Source: Spirochaetota bacterium
Lineage (GTDB): Bacteria > Spirochaetota > Spirochaetia > Treponematales > UBA12059
DNA length: 42,509 nt
Assembly (NCBI GenBank): GCA_029560805.1
Contig: JAKQKE010000137.1
Span: 1 to 42,509, forward strand
Reading direction: 5' to 3'
In this document: piece after piece, positions 26,049-32,852 of the stretch
Layout: the number at the start of each line of letters is the position of its first letter
How positions within the stretch are numbered: position 1 is the first letter of the stretch
Notes under the pieces: model-generated
Seen by the model: the letters and a program-made list of their open reading frames with translations, nothing else
The model's database searches: none
Told to the model about the DNA's origin: nothing
Translations under genes and position numbers: made by a program

Positions 26049-26822
26049 ATGCGATACTTTGACACTCATGCCCACATCGGGCTTATCTTCGATGATCCTA
26101 TCGAGCAGCTGCTCGCCTGCCAGCAGGCCAAGCAGTACGGCGTCCAGCGGATCGTCAGCATATGCAACAGCCTCATGGATTTCTTCCAGGTGTACGATAG
26201 CCTGAAGACGTCGGAGCACGTGTACCACGCCGCCGGCGTGTCGCCGTCCGAGGTCGCCTCGCCCGGCCGCGACTGGCGCGCCAAGCTCGATGAGGCCCTC
26301 AAGCTACCCCGCGTCATCGCCGTGGGCGAGATCGGCCTGGACTACTATCATCGCTACGGCGACAAGGATAGCCAGATCGAGCTGTTCATCGACCAGCTCG
26401 ATATAGCGGCCAAGCACGACCTGCCGGTCATCATTCATAACCGCGAGGCCGGCAAGGACGTGCTCGACGTGCTACGCGACCGCCTGCCCCCGGCTGGAGG
26501 CGTGCTCCACTGTTATTCCGAGAACGCCGAGTACGCGCTACGAGCCCTCGATCTGAACCTGTACTTCTCGTTCGCGGGCAACCTGACCTACCGGAACGCC
26601 AAGAACCTGCACGAGACCGTGCGCGCCCTGCCGCTCGACCGCATCCTGGTCGAGTCCGAGGCGCCGTTCATGGTGCCGGCCAAGTACCGCGGTAAGCGCA
26701 ACAAACCCGAGTACCTGCCCGCCACGGTCGACGACCTGGCCATGCTCCTCGACTTGCCGGTCGAGGATGTGGCCGAGGCGACCTACCAGAACGCCTGCAG
26801 GCTGTTCCGCGTGCCCGAATGA
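26049..26822 (+). CDS. tatD: TatD-family metal-dependent hydrolase / DNase
   Basis: 257 residues from ATG 26049; the open frame begins earlier, but those residues lie in the promoter and leader. The motif DTHAHIG (H7, H9) starts the amidohydrolase TIM barrel. Others are VGEIGLDYYHRYGD (Glu ligand), VIIHNREAGKDVLDVL, VLHCYSENAEYA, and ESEAPFMVP where most members read ETDxP. Members remove 3' nucleotides or repair DNA, and several are general phosphoesterases. A terminator follows. Confidence 0.92.
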   Translation: MRYFDTHAHIGLIFDDPIEQLLACQQAKQYGVQRIVSICNSLMDFFQVYDSLKTSEHVYHAAGVSPSEVASPGRDWRAKLDEALKLPRVIAVGEIGLDYYHRYGDKDSQIELFIDQLDIAAKHDLPVIIHNREAGKDVLDVLRDRLPPAGGVLHCYSENAEYALRALDLNLYFSFAGNLTYRNAKNLHETVRALPLDRILVESEAPFMVPAKYRGKRNKPEYLPATVDDLAMLLDLPVEDVAEATYQNACRLFRVPE

Positions 26823-26863
26823 TACCGTGGGCCGGCCGTACGCGCCGCGCCGCGACGATAGGA

Positions 26864-26892
26864 GGCGCCCCGTGGTACGGGCGCCTTTTTTT
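26864..26892 (+). terminator. Rho-independent terminator after tatD
   Basis: Stem GGCGCCC (26864-26870) with GGGCGCC (26879-26885), an 8-nt loop, and seven T (26886-26892). Confidence 0.93.
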
Positions 26893-26916
26893 AGCTACAT
26901 TCTTCCCGGAGACACC

Positions 26917-27912
26917 ATGAACCTGCACGTACCTGTCCGCGTCGGGTCGTATACGACGAGAGGCAACCTGTTCCTGGCCCCGGTGGCCGGATACTCCGAC
27001 GCGGCGTTCCGTTCGATCTGCGCTGACTTCGGTTGCGACCTGGCCTTTACCGAGATGGTCAGTTCCGAGGCCCTGACCCGCGGCCATCTCAAGACCGAGG
27101 TCCTGCTGGCGAGGGAGGACAACGAACCGGACTACGCCGTCCAGCTGTTCGGCTCGGGGCCTGAGACGATGGCGGCGGCCGCCCTCATCGTCGCCGAACG
27201 CTGGCGCCCGGCCGTGATCGACGTTAACTGCGGCTGCCCGGTGCCTAAGATAGTCAAGACGGGGGCCGGATCGGCCCTGATGCGCGACCCGTCGAGGATA
27301 CGGGCCATCGTCGCCGCGATGACCGGAGCGGTCAAGACGCCCGTGACCGTGAAGATTCGCCTGGGCTGGGACGACGCCAGTGTGAATTACCTCGAGGCGG
27401 CGACCGCGGCGGTCGAGGGCGGCGCGGCCGCTATCACCCTGCACGCGCGCACGAGGGAGCGCGGCTATGCCGGAACCGCCGACCGACAGGCGTTCCTCGC
27501 CCTGGCGGAGGCTCTGCCCGTGCCGGTGTTCGCCTCGGGGGACCTGTTCTCTGCCAAGGCGGCCGTGGACATCCTGTCGGGCGGTAGCGTGGCCGGCGTC
27601 ATGTTCGCCAGGGGAGCGATGGGTGACCCGTTCATTTTCTCGAGGGCCCGGGCAGCCTTGGAGGGCCTACCGGAGCCGATCGAGACGGCCGCCGGGCGCA
27701 TGTCGGTCGCGCGGCGCCACCTGGAGCTGTCTCTCCGCCATTATGGGGAGCGGACGGCCTGTGTCGAGTTCAGGAAACAGGCCTGCGCCTATCTCAAGGG
27801 AGTGCCAGGCGGCGCGGAGTTGCGTCGGCTGGCCGTCGGCTGCTCGACCCTGGCGGAGTACGACGGCTTCTTCGCCGCCTGGGCCGCTACGGCCGCGCGT
27901 GGCGATGCCTAA
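26917..27912 (+). CDS. dus: tRNA-dihydrouridine synthase
   Basis: 331 residues from ATG 26917 with CCGGAGA upstream. FMN-binding TIM barrel with LFLAPVAGYSDAAFRSIC at the start, the active-site VNCGCPVPKIVKTGAGSALM (C107), KIRLGWDD, and LHARTRERGYAG. It reduces uridine to dihydrouridine in tRNA D-loops using NADPH. Which of the DusA/B/C positions it modifies is not clear from sequence. Its end overlaps the opposing lipoprotein gene by 4 bp. TACATT at 26896-26901 could be a -10 element, but the terminator crowds it. Confidence 0.93.
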   Translation: MNLHVPVRVGSYTTRGNLFLAPVAGYSDAAFRSICADFGCDLAFTEMVSSEALTRGHLKTEVLLAREDNEPDYAVQLFGSGPETMAAAALIVAERWRPAVIDVNCGCPVPKIVKTGAGSALMRDPSRIRAIVAAMTGAVKTPVTVKIRLGWDDASVNYLEAATAAVEGGAAAITLHARTRERGYAGTADRQAFLALAEALPVPVFASGDLFSAKAAVDILSGGSVAGVMFARGAMGDPFIFSRARAALEGLPEPIETAAGRMSVARRHLELSLRHYGERTACVEFRKQACAYLKGVPGGAELRRLAVGCSTLAEYDGFFAAWAATAARGDA

Positions 27913-29180
27913 TCGCTCGATCGCCGCTTAAGCCAGGCCTGTAGCTTGGCTTCGAGGGCCTGGTTCCTGTCACCTTGGGGGGGGGTGGGGCCGGTCTGCT
28001 CGAGCAAGAAGGGTAGTACGATAGCCTCTTTCATCGCGGGCCATTGGGCCGGGAGTACGTTCGGCGGCGAAAGGTAGCCGGCGGGGGGCAACTTGCCGAG
28101 TAGCGACGGGTAGTAGAGCGGGAACAGCCTTTCGTTGACCGATCGTATGGCCGAAAAGCCGCCGGCGATGCCGAAGGACGATTCGATCGAACGATAGCGC
28201 TTGGCGTCCTCGAGGATGGTCCGTTGGCTCGCCTCGGAATAGAACCACTTGATGAACGCCTCGGCGGCCTGCCTGCCCTCTCCCTTGCGGCAGATCCCGG
28301 CGTAGACGATGTCTTCCTCGACGGGAATCGAGCTGGAACGCGATAGCCAGCGGATGGCTAGCGAGGCCCTTCGTTCCTCGGAGATCACGAAGAATTCCGA
28401 GGAACTCATCGCGGCGAAGCCAATGCGGCCTTCCTCTACCGATCGGTAGGCCGGCAGGTAGAGGTACTTGAACTGGAATTCGTCTTCCTTGGCGGCGGAT
28501 TCATTGGCCCGCTCCGACCAGGCGCGTATATAGGCGATGCTCGAGTCCAGGGCCGCGTGGTCCCATTTGAGTGGAGCGCCTTCCTTGAAGCCTGCGCCGA
28601 GTAGGCTGATGGCCGAGAAAAGAAAGTCCGGTGACCAACGCGGTCCGAAGCCCATGTTCGTGACGGAAGCCTTGGACGATTTGTTCAACCCCGCGCCGAA
28701 CGTCTCCAGGTCGGCGAGGTCGATGACGAAGCCGTCGGGCATCGTCGGCTCGAGCGCGCGGTCGAATACGATCAGCGGCAGGTTGAACGACACCGGTAGC
28801 AGGATCTGCCGCCCCTCGTAGTTGCCAAGCTCGAGCAGGCCGTCGTAGAAGGAGCTGGGGTTGACTATGAGGTCGGAGAAGAGGTGGTCGAGCGCCTGGA
28901 AGCTGGAGCGGGAACGTGAGCTCTTCAGGTAGCGGCCTATCACCAGGGACGGCTTGTCGGCTCGTTTCTCGAGGGTCTCGGCGACCTGATCGTCGTAGGA
29001 GACGTTGACGCGGAAGCGCTCTTGTTGCGTATTGAAGGCCGCGGCGTAGATGGCCATCTCCGGGACGTCCGTTAGCAGCTCCGCGACCGGGGGCTCCACG
29101 AGCCCGCAGGATGACAGGGCGATGCAGCAGGCGGCCAACAGGGCGCGGAGGGCCGGGTTATCGGTGATCGCTATCGTCAT
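27909..29180 (-). CDS. Extracellular solute-binding lipoprotein (ABC importer type)
   Basis: 423 residues from ATG 29180. The signal peptide ends in a lipobox-like LSSC at residue 25 (spirochaete-relaxed), then GLVEPPVAEL. The mature protein has the family 1 binding-protein layout: EMAIYAAAFNTQQERFRVNV, SVTNMGFGPRWSPDFLFSAISLLGAGF, and a late AEAFIKWFYSEASQRTILED segment typical of sugar-binding proteins. An upstream ATG at 29249 has a good GGAGG, but the 23 codons added have few G/C third bases, so 29180 is preferred. The gene stands alone with no permease nearby. Nine consecutive C lie near its 3' end. Confidence 0.75.
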   Translation of the reverse strand: MTIAITDNPALRALLAACCIALSSCGLVEPPVAELLTDVPEMAIYAAAFNTQQERFRVNVSYDDQVAETLEKRADKPSLVIGRYLKSSRSRSSFQALDHLFSDLIVNPSSFYDGLLELGNYEGRQILLPVSFNLPLIVFDRALEPTMPDGFVIDLADLETFGAGLNKSSKASVTNMGFGPRWSPDFLFSAISLLGAGFKEGAPLKWDHAALDSSIAYIRAWSERANESAAKEDEFQFKYLYLPAYRSVEEGRIGFAAMSSSEFFVISEERRASLAIRWLSRSSSIPVEEDIVYAGICRKGEGRQAAEAFIKWFYSEASQRTILEDAKRYRSIESSFGIAGGFSAIRSVNERLFPLYYPSLLGKLPPAGYLSPPNVLPAQWPAMKEAIVLPFLLEQTGPTPPQGDRNQALEAKLQAWLKRRSSD

Positions 29181-29187
29181 GAGTCGA

Positions 29188-29216
29188 GAGTAACCTGGAC
29201 TACGAGCCTTGCTCAA
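29188..29216 (-). promoter_or_regulatory. Weak promoter of the solute-binding protein gene
   Basis: On the minus strand TTGAGC (29216-29211), a 17-bp spacer, and TTACTC (29193-29188), then 7 nt before ATG 29180. There is no ribosome site in between. Confidence 0.4.
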
Positions 29217-29273
29217 GCGGACTATCTTGACGGAATCGAAGCAACCCATATAGCGCCTCCGGGAGATAAACGG

Positions 29274-29279
29274 TATACT
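29274..29279 (+). promoter_or_regulatory. -10 element TATACT close to an unknown gene
   Basis: TATACT at 29274-29279, then 6 nt to ATG 29286. No good -35 is seen at 17 bp. TTGACG at 29227-29232 with TATAGC at 29249-29254 (16-bp spacer) is an alternative further upstream. Confidence 0.5.
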
Positions 29280-29285
29280 AAGCGC

Positions 29286-29762
29286 ATGCAGATCAAGACG
29301 CCCGAGGTCTACTCGATGATCGAGGCGATAGGGCATCACTACAAGAACAATATCTCGAATCGTTTTACCAGGGGCGCGCTATCGTTGCTGGTACTCGATA
29401 ATGCCACGTGGAACCAGATCGAGGAGCTTACCGAGAAGTCGGATAACTACCGGTATCAGGGCTATCACCTGGACGAGCTATACGGCCTGATACTCGCCAT
29501 GGCCAGGTTCATCGCCGCCGCGAGGAAGCAGGGTACCCAGACGCTCAGGTATGGTAGCGTCGACAAGCTGAACGCCCAGGATAGGGTGCTACGCGACATG
29601 GTCGTCAACAACTTCGCGTCGAACCTGAACATATTGGCCGATTCGGTCAATCGGCTCTACGTCAAGGTCGTCGAGATCGACAAGGAGGCCGCGGCCGGTC
29701 GGCAGCCCGTCTATACCCGTTTCCCGGATCTCGGGGAGCTCGGTAGGTACCTCGTCGGGTGA
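29286..29762 (+). CDS. Unknown helical protein
   Basis: 158 residues, no family recognised. It has no signal peptide or membrane segment. It is mostly predicted helix and includes YGLILAMARFIAAARKQ and RDMVVNNFASNLNILADSVNRLYVKVVEIDKEAA, which suggests a soluble helix bundle. It is divergent from the lipoprotein gene and lies just before the tRNA promoter. No ribosome site precedes the ATG. Coding is supported by strong third-base bias and by length. Confidence 0.65.
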   Translation: MQIKTPEVYSMIEAIGHHYKNNISNRFTRGALSLLVLDNATWNQIEELTEKSDNYRYQGYHLDELYGLILAMARFIAAARKQGTQTLRYGSVDKLNAQDRVLRDMVVNNFASNLNILADSVNRLYVKVVEIDKEAAAGRQPVYTRFPDLGELGRYLVG

Positions 29763-29771
29763 TCGGAGAGT

Positions 29772-29793
29772 GCTCCGCGGCCTGCTGCGGAGC
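29772..29793 (+). terminator. Hairpin between unknown gene and tRNA promoter
   Basis: Perfect 7-bp stem GCTCCGC (29772-29778) with GCGGAGC (29787-29793), 8-nt loop. There is no T-run, so termination would be weak. It abuts the -35 of the tRNA promoter. Confidence 0.4.
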
Positions 29794-29822
29794 TTGACAT
29801 AATCGCGCGGTTTATTTACTAT
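29794..29822 (+). promoter_or_regulatory. Promoter of the serine tRNA cluster
   Basis: TTGACA 29794-29799, a 17-bp spacer, and TACTAT 29817-29822. A G/C-rich stretch follows before the tRNA at 29838, compatible with stringent control. Confidence 0.8.
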
Positions 29823-29837
29823 TCGGTGCCTTGAGTT

Positions 29838-29922
29838 GGAGCGGTGTCCGAGCGGTTTAAGGAGGCGGTCTTGAAAACCGTTGTGCCGTAAGGCACCGGG
29901 GGTTCGAATCCCCCCTGCTCCG
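29838..29922 (+). tRNA. tRNA-Ser (anticodon TGA)
   Basis: Acceptor GGAGCGG pairs with CTGCTCC, T-arm GGGGGTTCGAATCCCCC is perfect, a long variable arm is present and the anticodon loop CTTGAAA reads TGA. G is the discriminator base. CCA is not encoded. Confidence 0.95.
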
Positions 29923-30106
29923 TCGGACGCTAGCGAAGACGATCGCGTTTGAACGGGAACTTTGGTCATGGGGGATTCGAATCGGAGCCCCGCCGACCAG
30001 AGGGAGGAGGAGGCGCCACGATGGCGCCGCAAGGGGCGAAGGCGGGTTGTAACGAGGACACGAAGTCCGAGGAGAAAACCGAATCCCCCCTGCTCCGTCG
30101 GACGCT
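29905..30106 (+). repeat. tRNA-Ser-linked repeat element A
   Basis: Perfect 27-bp direct repeats at 29905-29931 and 30080-30106 (period 175 bp). They begin in the T-loop of tRNA-Ser(TGA) and run past its 3' end into its private flank. Between them is a 38-bp unique spacer and a 110-bp core (29970-30079) related to those of elements B and C. The core opens with GGGGGATTCGAATC, nearly the reverse complement of the tRNA T-arm, contains GGCGCC-ACGAT-GGCGCC, and ends next to the second tRNA 3' end, so the two ends can form a 10-bp closing stem. Confidence 0.9.
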
Positions 30107-30120
30107 TTCGGGCGCTAACT

Positions 30121-30208
30121 GGAGAGGTGCGAGAGTGGCCGAATCGGGCTCCCTGCTAAGGAGTTGTGCCTCTCAAGGGCACCGGGGGTTCGAATCCCCC
30201 CCTCTCCG
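30121..30208 (+). tRNA. tRNA-Ser (anticodon GCT)
   Basis: Acceptor GGAGAGG pairs with CCTCTCC, the anticodon loop CTGCTAA reads GCT, a long variable arm is present, and the T-arm is GGGGGTTCGAATCCCCC. Discriminator G; CCA not encoded. It begins 14 bp after element A. Confidence 0.95.
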
Positions 30209-30403
30209 TTGATGTAAGAAGAGGGCCTTTCTGGTCGCCGATAGTCGTTACGTTGGGGGATTCGAACCGAGTCCTCGCCGAGCGTAGCGAGGGAGAGGCG
30301 CTAGGATGGCGCCGAAAGAGGACGAGGCGGGTCGACGAAGCGCGTAGGATGCGCGCTAGGAGACCGAATCCCCCCCTCTCCGTTGATGTAAGAAGAGGGC
30401 CTT
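30191..30403 (+). repeat. tRNA-Ser-linked repeat element B
   Basis: Perfect 39-bp direct repeats at 30191-30229 and 30365-30403 (period 174 bp), again starting in the T-loop and extending about 21 bp past the tRNA. A 25-bp spacer precedes the 110-bp core (30255-30364). The core opens with GGGGGATTCGAACC, an exact 14-nt reverse complement of the tRNA T-arm. The hairpin GGCGCT-AGGAT-GGCGCC keeps pairing with a G-U change relative to element C. Confidence 0.9.
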
Positions 30404-30425
30404 ATAGGCTATCGGTCTTTAACAT

Positions 30426-30499
30426 GAGGTTATAGCTCAGCTGGATAGAGCGTCAGATTGCGGATCTGAAGGTCGGAGGTTCGAATCCTCTTAGCCTCA
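30426..30499 (+). tRNA. tRNA-Arg (anticodon GCG)
   Basis: Acceptor GAGGTTA pairs with TAGCCTC, anticodon stem TCAGA/TCTGA, loop TTGCGGA reading GCG for CGC codons. D-loop A20 and discriminator A73 are arginine identity elements. CCA not encoded. Most bacteria use ACG here. Confidence 0.9.
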
Positions 30500-30508
30500 C
30501 TAGTTTTT

Positions 30509-30595
30509 GGAGAGATGCGAGAGTGGTTGAATCGGGCGGTCTCGAAAACCGTTAAACCCGCGAGGGTTTCGGGGGTTCGAATCCCCCTCTCTCCG
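30509..30595 (+). tRNA. tRNA-Ser (anticodon CGA)
   Basis: Acceptor GGAGAGA pairs with TCTCTCC, the anticodon loop CTCGAAA reads CGA, and the variable arm is long (AAACCCGCGAGGGTTT). No repeat element follows it; a terminator does. Confidence 0.95.
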
Positions 30596-30599
30596 ATAT

Positions 30600-30624
30600 A
30601 CCGCCCTCGCAGGCGGTTTTTTTT
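30600..30624 (+). terminator. Rho-independent terminator after tRNA-Ser(CGA)
   Basis: Stem ACCGCC (30600-30605) with GGCGGT (30612-30617), 6-nt loop CTCGCA, then T through 30624 (eight T in all from 30617). Confidence 0.92.
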
Positions 30625-30661
30625 GGGCTTTCGTAATTAAGAACGGTTGTATGGTTTCTTT

Positions 30662-30747
30662 GGAGAGATGTCCGAGTGGTTTAAGGTCCACGCTTGGAAA
30701 GCGTGCGTGCTCACAAGGCACCGGGGGTTCGAATCCCCCTCTCTCCG
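30662..30747 (+). tRNA. tRNA-Ser (anticodon GGA)
   Basis: Acceptor GGAGAGA pairs with TCTCTCC, the anticodon loop TTGGAAA reads GGA, and a long variable arm is present. It follows a terminator, so it needs its own promoter; only weak candidates lie in 30625-30661. Confidence 0.95.
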
Positions 30748-30952
30748 TTGTAGATACCGGCCGCCGAGAGCGATTGGCTGCGACTGTTTCCTTTCCGTTG
30801 TGAGAGTGGGATTCGAACCGAGTCCCCGCCGAGCGGAGCGAGGAAAAGGCGCCAGGATGGCGCCGGAAGAGGGACGAGGCGGGTCGACGAAGCGCGTAGG
30901 ACGCGCGCGAGGAGACCGAATCCCCCTCTCTCCGTTGTAGATACCGGCCGCC
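30730..30952 (+). repeat. tRNA-Ser-linked repeat element C
   Basis: Perfect 36-bp direct repeats at 30730-30765 and 30917-30952 (period 187 bp). A 42-bp unique spacer precedes the 109-bp core (30808-30916), which opens GTGGGATTCGAACC (12 nt complementary to the T-arm). Internal pairing includes GGCGCC-AGGAT-GGCGCC and CGCG-TAGGA-CGCG. The CCCGCC near the start of the core can pair with the later GGCGGG. It is followed directly by SRP RNA. Confidence 0.9.
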
Positions 30953-30976
30953 TTGAACGCTAAGAGGCGACCGTCT

Positions 30977-31103
30977 TCGAGCGCTGGTAGCCAGGCCCTA
31001 CGCTATCGGTCGCCGCCTAACTCCGCCAGGTCCGGAAGGAAGCAACGGTAAGCGGTGGGCCGTTGTGCCGTAGTCAGCCTGGCTACGAGCGCTCGAGGTT
31101 TTT
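30977..31103 (+). ncRNA. ffs: Signal recognition particle RNA (small bacterial 4.5S type)
   Basis: The universal SRP core GGTCCGGAAGGAAGCA lies at about 31029-31044 with its GGAA tetraloop. The ends TCGAGCG...GCCAGGC (from 30977) and GCCTGGC...CGCTCGA (to 31096) pair along about 18-20 bp with one mismatch. Five T at 31099-31103 end the transcript. It binds Ffh and targets nascent membrane proteins. The placement before dnaX-ebfC-recR is the common bacterial order. The length of about 120 nt is typical. Confidence 0.95.
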
Positions 31104-31110
31104 AGGCGGC

Positions 31111-31139
31111 TTGCCTCGCGCAACCCTCCGTGCTATCCT
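31111..31139 (+). promoter_or_regulatory. Promoter of dnaX, possibly leaderless
   Basis: TTGCCT 31111-31116, a 17-bp spacer and TATCCT 31134-31139, then 6 nt to ATG 31146. No ribosome site in the 6 nt. Confidence 0.6.
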
Positions 31140-31145
31140 CCGCTC

Positions 31146-32852
31146 ATGCCGTACGAGATAACCGCCACTCGAAAACGACCCCAGACCTTCGACGATCTGG
31201 CCGGCCAGGAATTCGTGTCGACCACGCTCCGGGCTTCCATCGCGAGCGGCCGGATAGCTCACGCGTATCTGTTCTCGGGTCCGAGGGGCTGCGGCAAGAC
31301 GAGCACCGCCAGAATACTGGCCAGATCGCTTAACTGCGAGCGCGGCCCTACCGACAAGCCCTGCGGAGCCTGTGACTCGTGCCTGTCCATCGCCAAGGGC
31401 TCCTCGCTCGACGTGATAGAGATTGACGGAGCATCGAACACCTCGGTGGAGAATGTACGGCAGATCAAGGATGAGGTACTGTTTCCTCCCAATTCGTCGA
31501 AGTACAAGATCTACATCATCGACGAAGTACACATGCTGTCCAATAGCGCCTTTAACGCGCTCCTCAAGACCATAGAGGAGCCGCCGCCCTATATCGTCTT
31601 CATCTTCGCGACTACCGAGCTTCACAAGGTCCCCGCTACGATCAAGAGTCGTTGCCAGCAGTTCGGCTTTAGGCTGTTCTCGCTGGACGTGATCAAAGGG
31701 CTGTTGCGGAGCGCCGCGGACGATATGGGGCTCGAGGCCGATGACGACGCGCTCCTATGGATAGCCCGCGAGGCCACGGGCTCGATGCGCGATGCATATA
31801 CGCTGTTCGACCAGGTAGCCTCGTTCTCCGACGGGCGTATTACCGCCGCCAAGATCCGCGATAAGCTCGGCCTCGTCGGTAGCGAGCGCATGGGCGCCCT
31901 GATGAGCCTATGCGTGTCCGGGGACAGGAAGGGCGCCCTCGAGACCCTCGACGCCATCCTCGACTCGGGCGTGTCGGTGGAGCAGTTCGCTTCCGACGCC
32001 GTCTCCTACATCCGATCCTTGCTGCTCGTCGCGAGTGGGATCGAGCGGGAGAGCCTCCTGGGAGCCCCCAGATCGTCGTTCCCGGCCGCCTTGACCGAGG
32101 CGCTCGACGCGCCGCGCCTGGAGCGAGCGCTGTCCGGCCTGTTCGACCTGTACCGGGATATGCGCTATAGCGTCAACCCGCGCTGGGAGCTCGAGCTGGC
32201 CGTCTCGAGGCTCTGCGCCATTCGCGACTACGTTTCGTCGGCCGAGCTGTCCAGGACCATTCGCGGCATGAAGGCCGCCATCGTGGAGGGCCGGGCGCCC
32301 GGCGCGGCGGCCGTAGGGGCCGCGCTTCGCGAAGCGTCGGCCGTTTCGCCCCGCATCGAGGCCGCGGCGGCGGAGCGACCCGATCCAGCCGCCGCCGGCG
32401 CCGAGCCTCCGGCGGAGAATCCGGGGTCGGCCACGCCGGGTTTGGACGTCGACGGCATCGATACCGTGGCGCTCAGGGCTTCGCTACTGGCGGCCGTCGG
32501 CAAGAACAGGGTGGTCCTGTCTACCTGCCTGGAGCGTTCCGGGGACTGGGTAGTGGACGGAGACAAGCTGGTCATCCATTGCCTGAACGGTTACGACGCC
32601 GGCGCCGTGCTTGCCGACGCCGGCTTGTTGGCCAAAAAGGCGCTGGACATTACCGGTCGGCCCCTGCGTATCGAGCCTCGAGCGGCAGAGCCCGCCCCGG
32701 CGCCGACGCCTCCAGCGAGGTCGGGCGACGACGAAGACTCGGACGACGGAGACGACGGGCCTGTCGATCCGGTAGGCATCGTCGAGAAGGTTTTCCGCGG
32801 CCGGCGCGTCTCGGCGCCGGCGAGCAACGAACGGAGCGAATCATGGACATGA
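31146..32852 (+). CDS. dnaX: DNA polymerase III subunits gamma/tau
   Basis: 568 residues. The AAA+ clamp-loader core has Walker A GPRGCGKT (45-52), the zinc cysteines C64, C73, C76, C79, Walker B YIIDEVHMLS, and sensor 1 IFATTELHKVP with the SRC motif SRCQQF. The region about 360-440 is an Ala/Pro-rich linker, followed by a further domain (VALRASLLAAVGKNRVVLSTCLERSGDWVVDGDKL) and an acidic tail. The protein loads the beta clamp and organises the replisome. It heads dnaX-ebfC-recR with overlaps. A run CCAAAAAGG near 32632 is too weak to claim programmed frameshifting. Confidence 0.96.
   Translation: MPYEITATRKRPQTFDDLAGQEFVSTTLRASIASGRIAHAYLFSGPRGCGKTSTARILARSLNCERGPTDKPCGACDSCLSIAKGSSLDVIEIDGASNTSVENVRQIKDEVLFPPNSSKYKIYIIDEVHMLSNSAFNALLKTIEEPPPYIVFIFATTELHKVPATIKSRCQQFGFRLFSLDVIKGLLRSAADDMGLEADDDALLWIAREATGSMRDAYTLFDQVASFSDGRITAAKIRDKLGLVGSERMGALMSLCVSGDRKGALETLDAILDSGVSVEQFASDAVSYIRSLLLVASGIERESLLGAPRSSFPAALTEALDAPRLERALSGLFDLYRDMRYSVNPRWELELAVSRLCAIRDYVSSAELSRTIRGMKAAIVEGRAPGAAAVGAALREASAVSPRIEAAAAERPDPAAAGAEPPAENPGSATPGLDVDGIDTVALRASLLAAVGKNRVVLSTCLERSGDWVVDGDKLVIHCLNGYDAGAVLADAGLLAKKALDITGRPLRIEPRAAEPAPAPTPPARSGDDEDSDDGDDGPVDPVGIVEKVFRGRRVSAPASNERSESWT

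Noticed and set aside
29181-29249. Upstream ATG at 29249 for the solute-binding lipoprotein (with GGAGG 6 nt before)
   Set aside because: The added 23 codons have markedly lower third-base G/C than the rest and give an odd 48-residue signal region. The shorter start yields a standard lipoprotein signal.
29949-30940. Three open frames of 65-97 residues over the tRNA region
   Set aside because: They run through tRNA genes and repeat cores, have no ribosome sites, and their similarity is spread across two frames. They are not annotated as genes.
30080-30952. Duplicated tRNA 3' ends as pseudo-tRNA genes
   Set aside because: Only the T-arm half, acceptor strand and flank are present. There is no D-arm or anticodon arm, so they are treated as repeats.
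29905-30952. Insertion sequence or integrated phage
   Set aside because: The units are under 190 bp and hold no transposase or integrase. If mobile they would depend on an enzyme encoded elsewhere.
32631-32640. Programmed frameshift in dnaX at CCAAAAAGG
   Set aside because: Only five A, with no clear stimulatory hairpin or internal Shine-Dalgarno pair. The whole frame continues normally.
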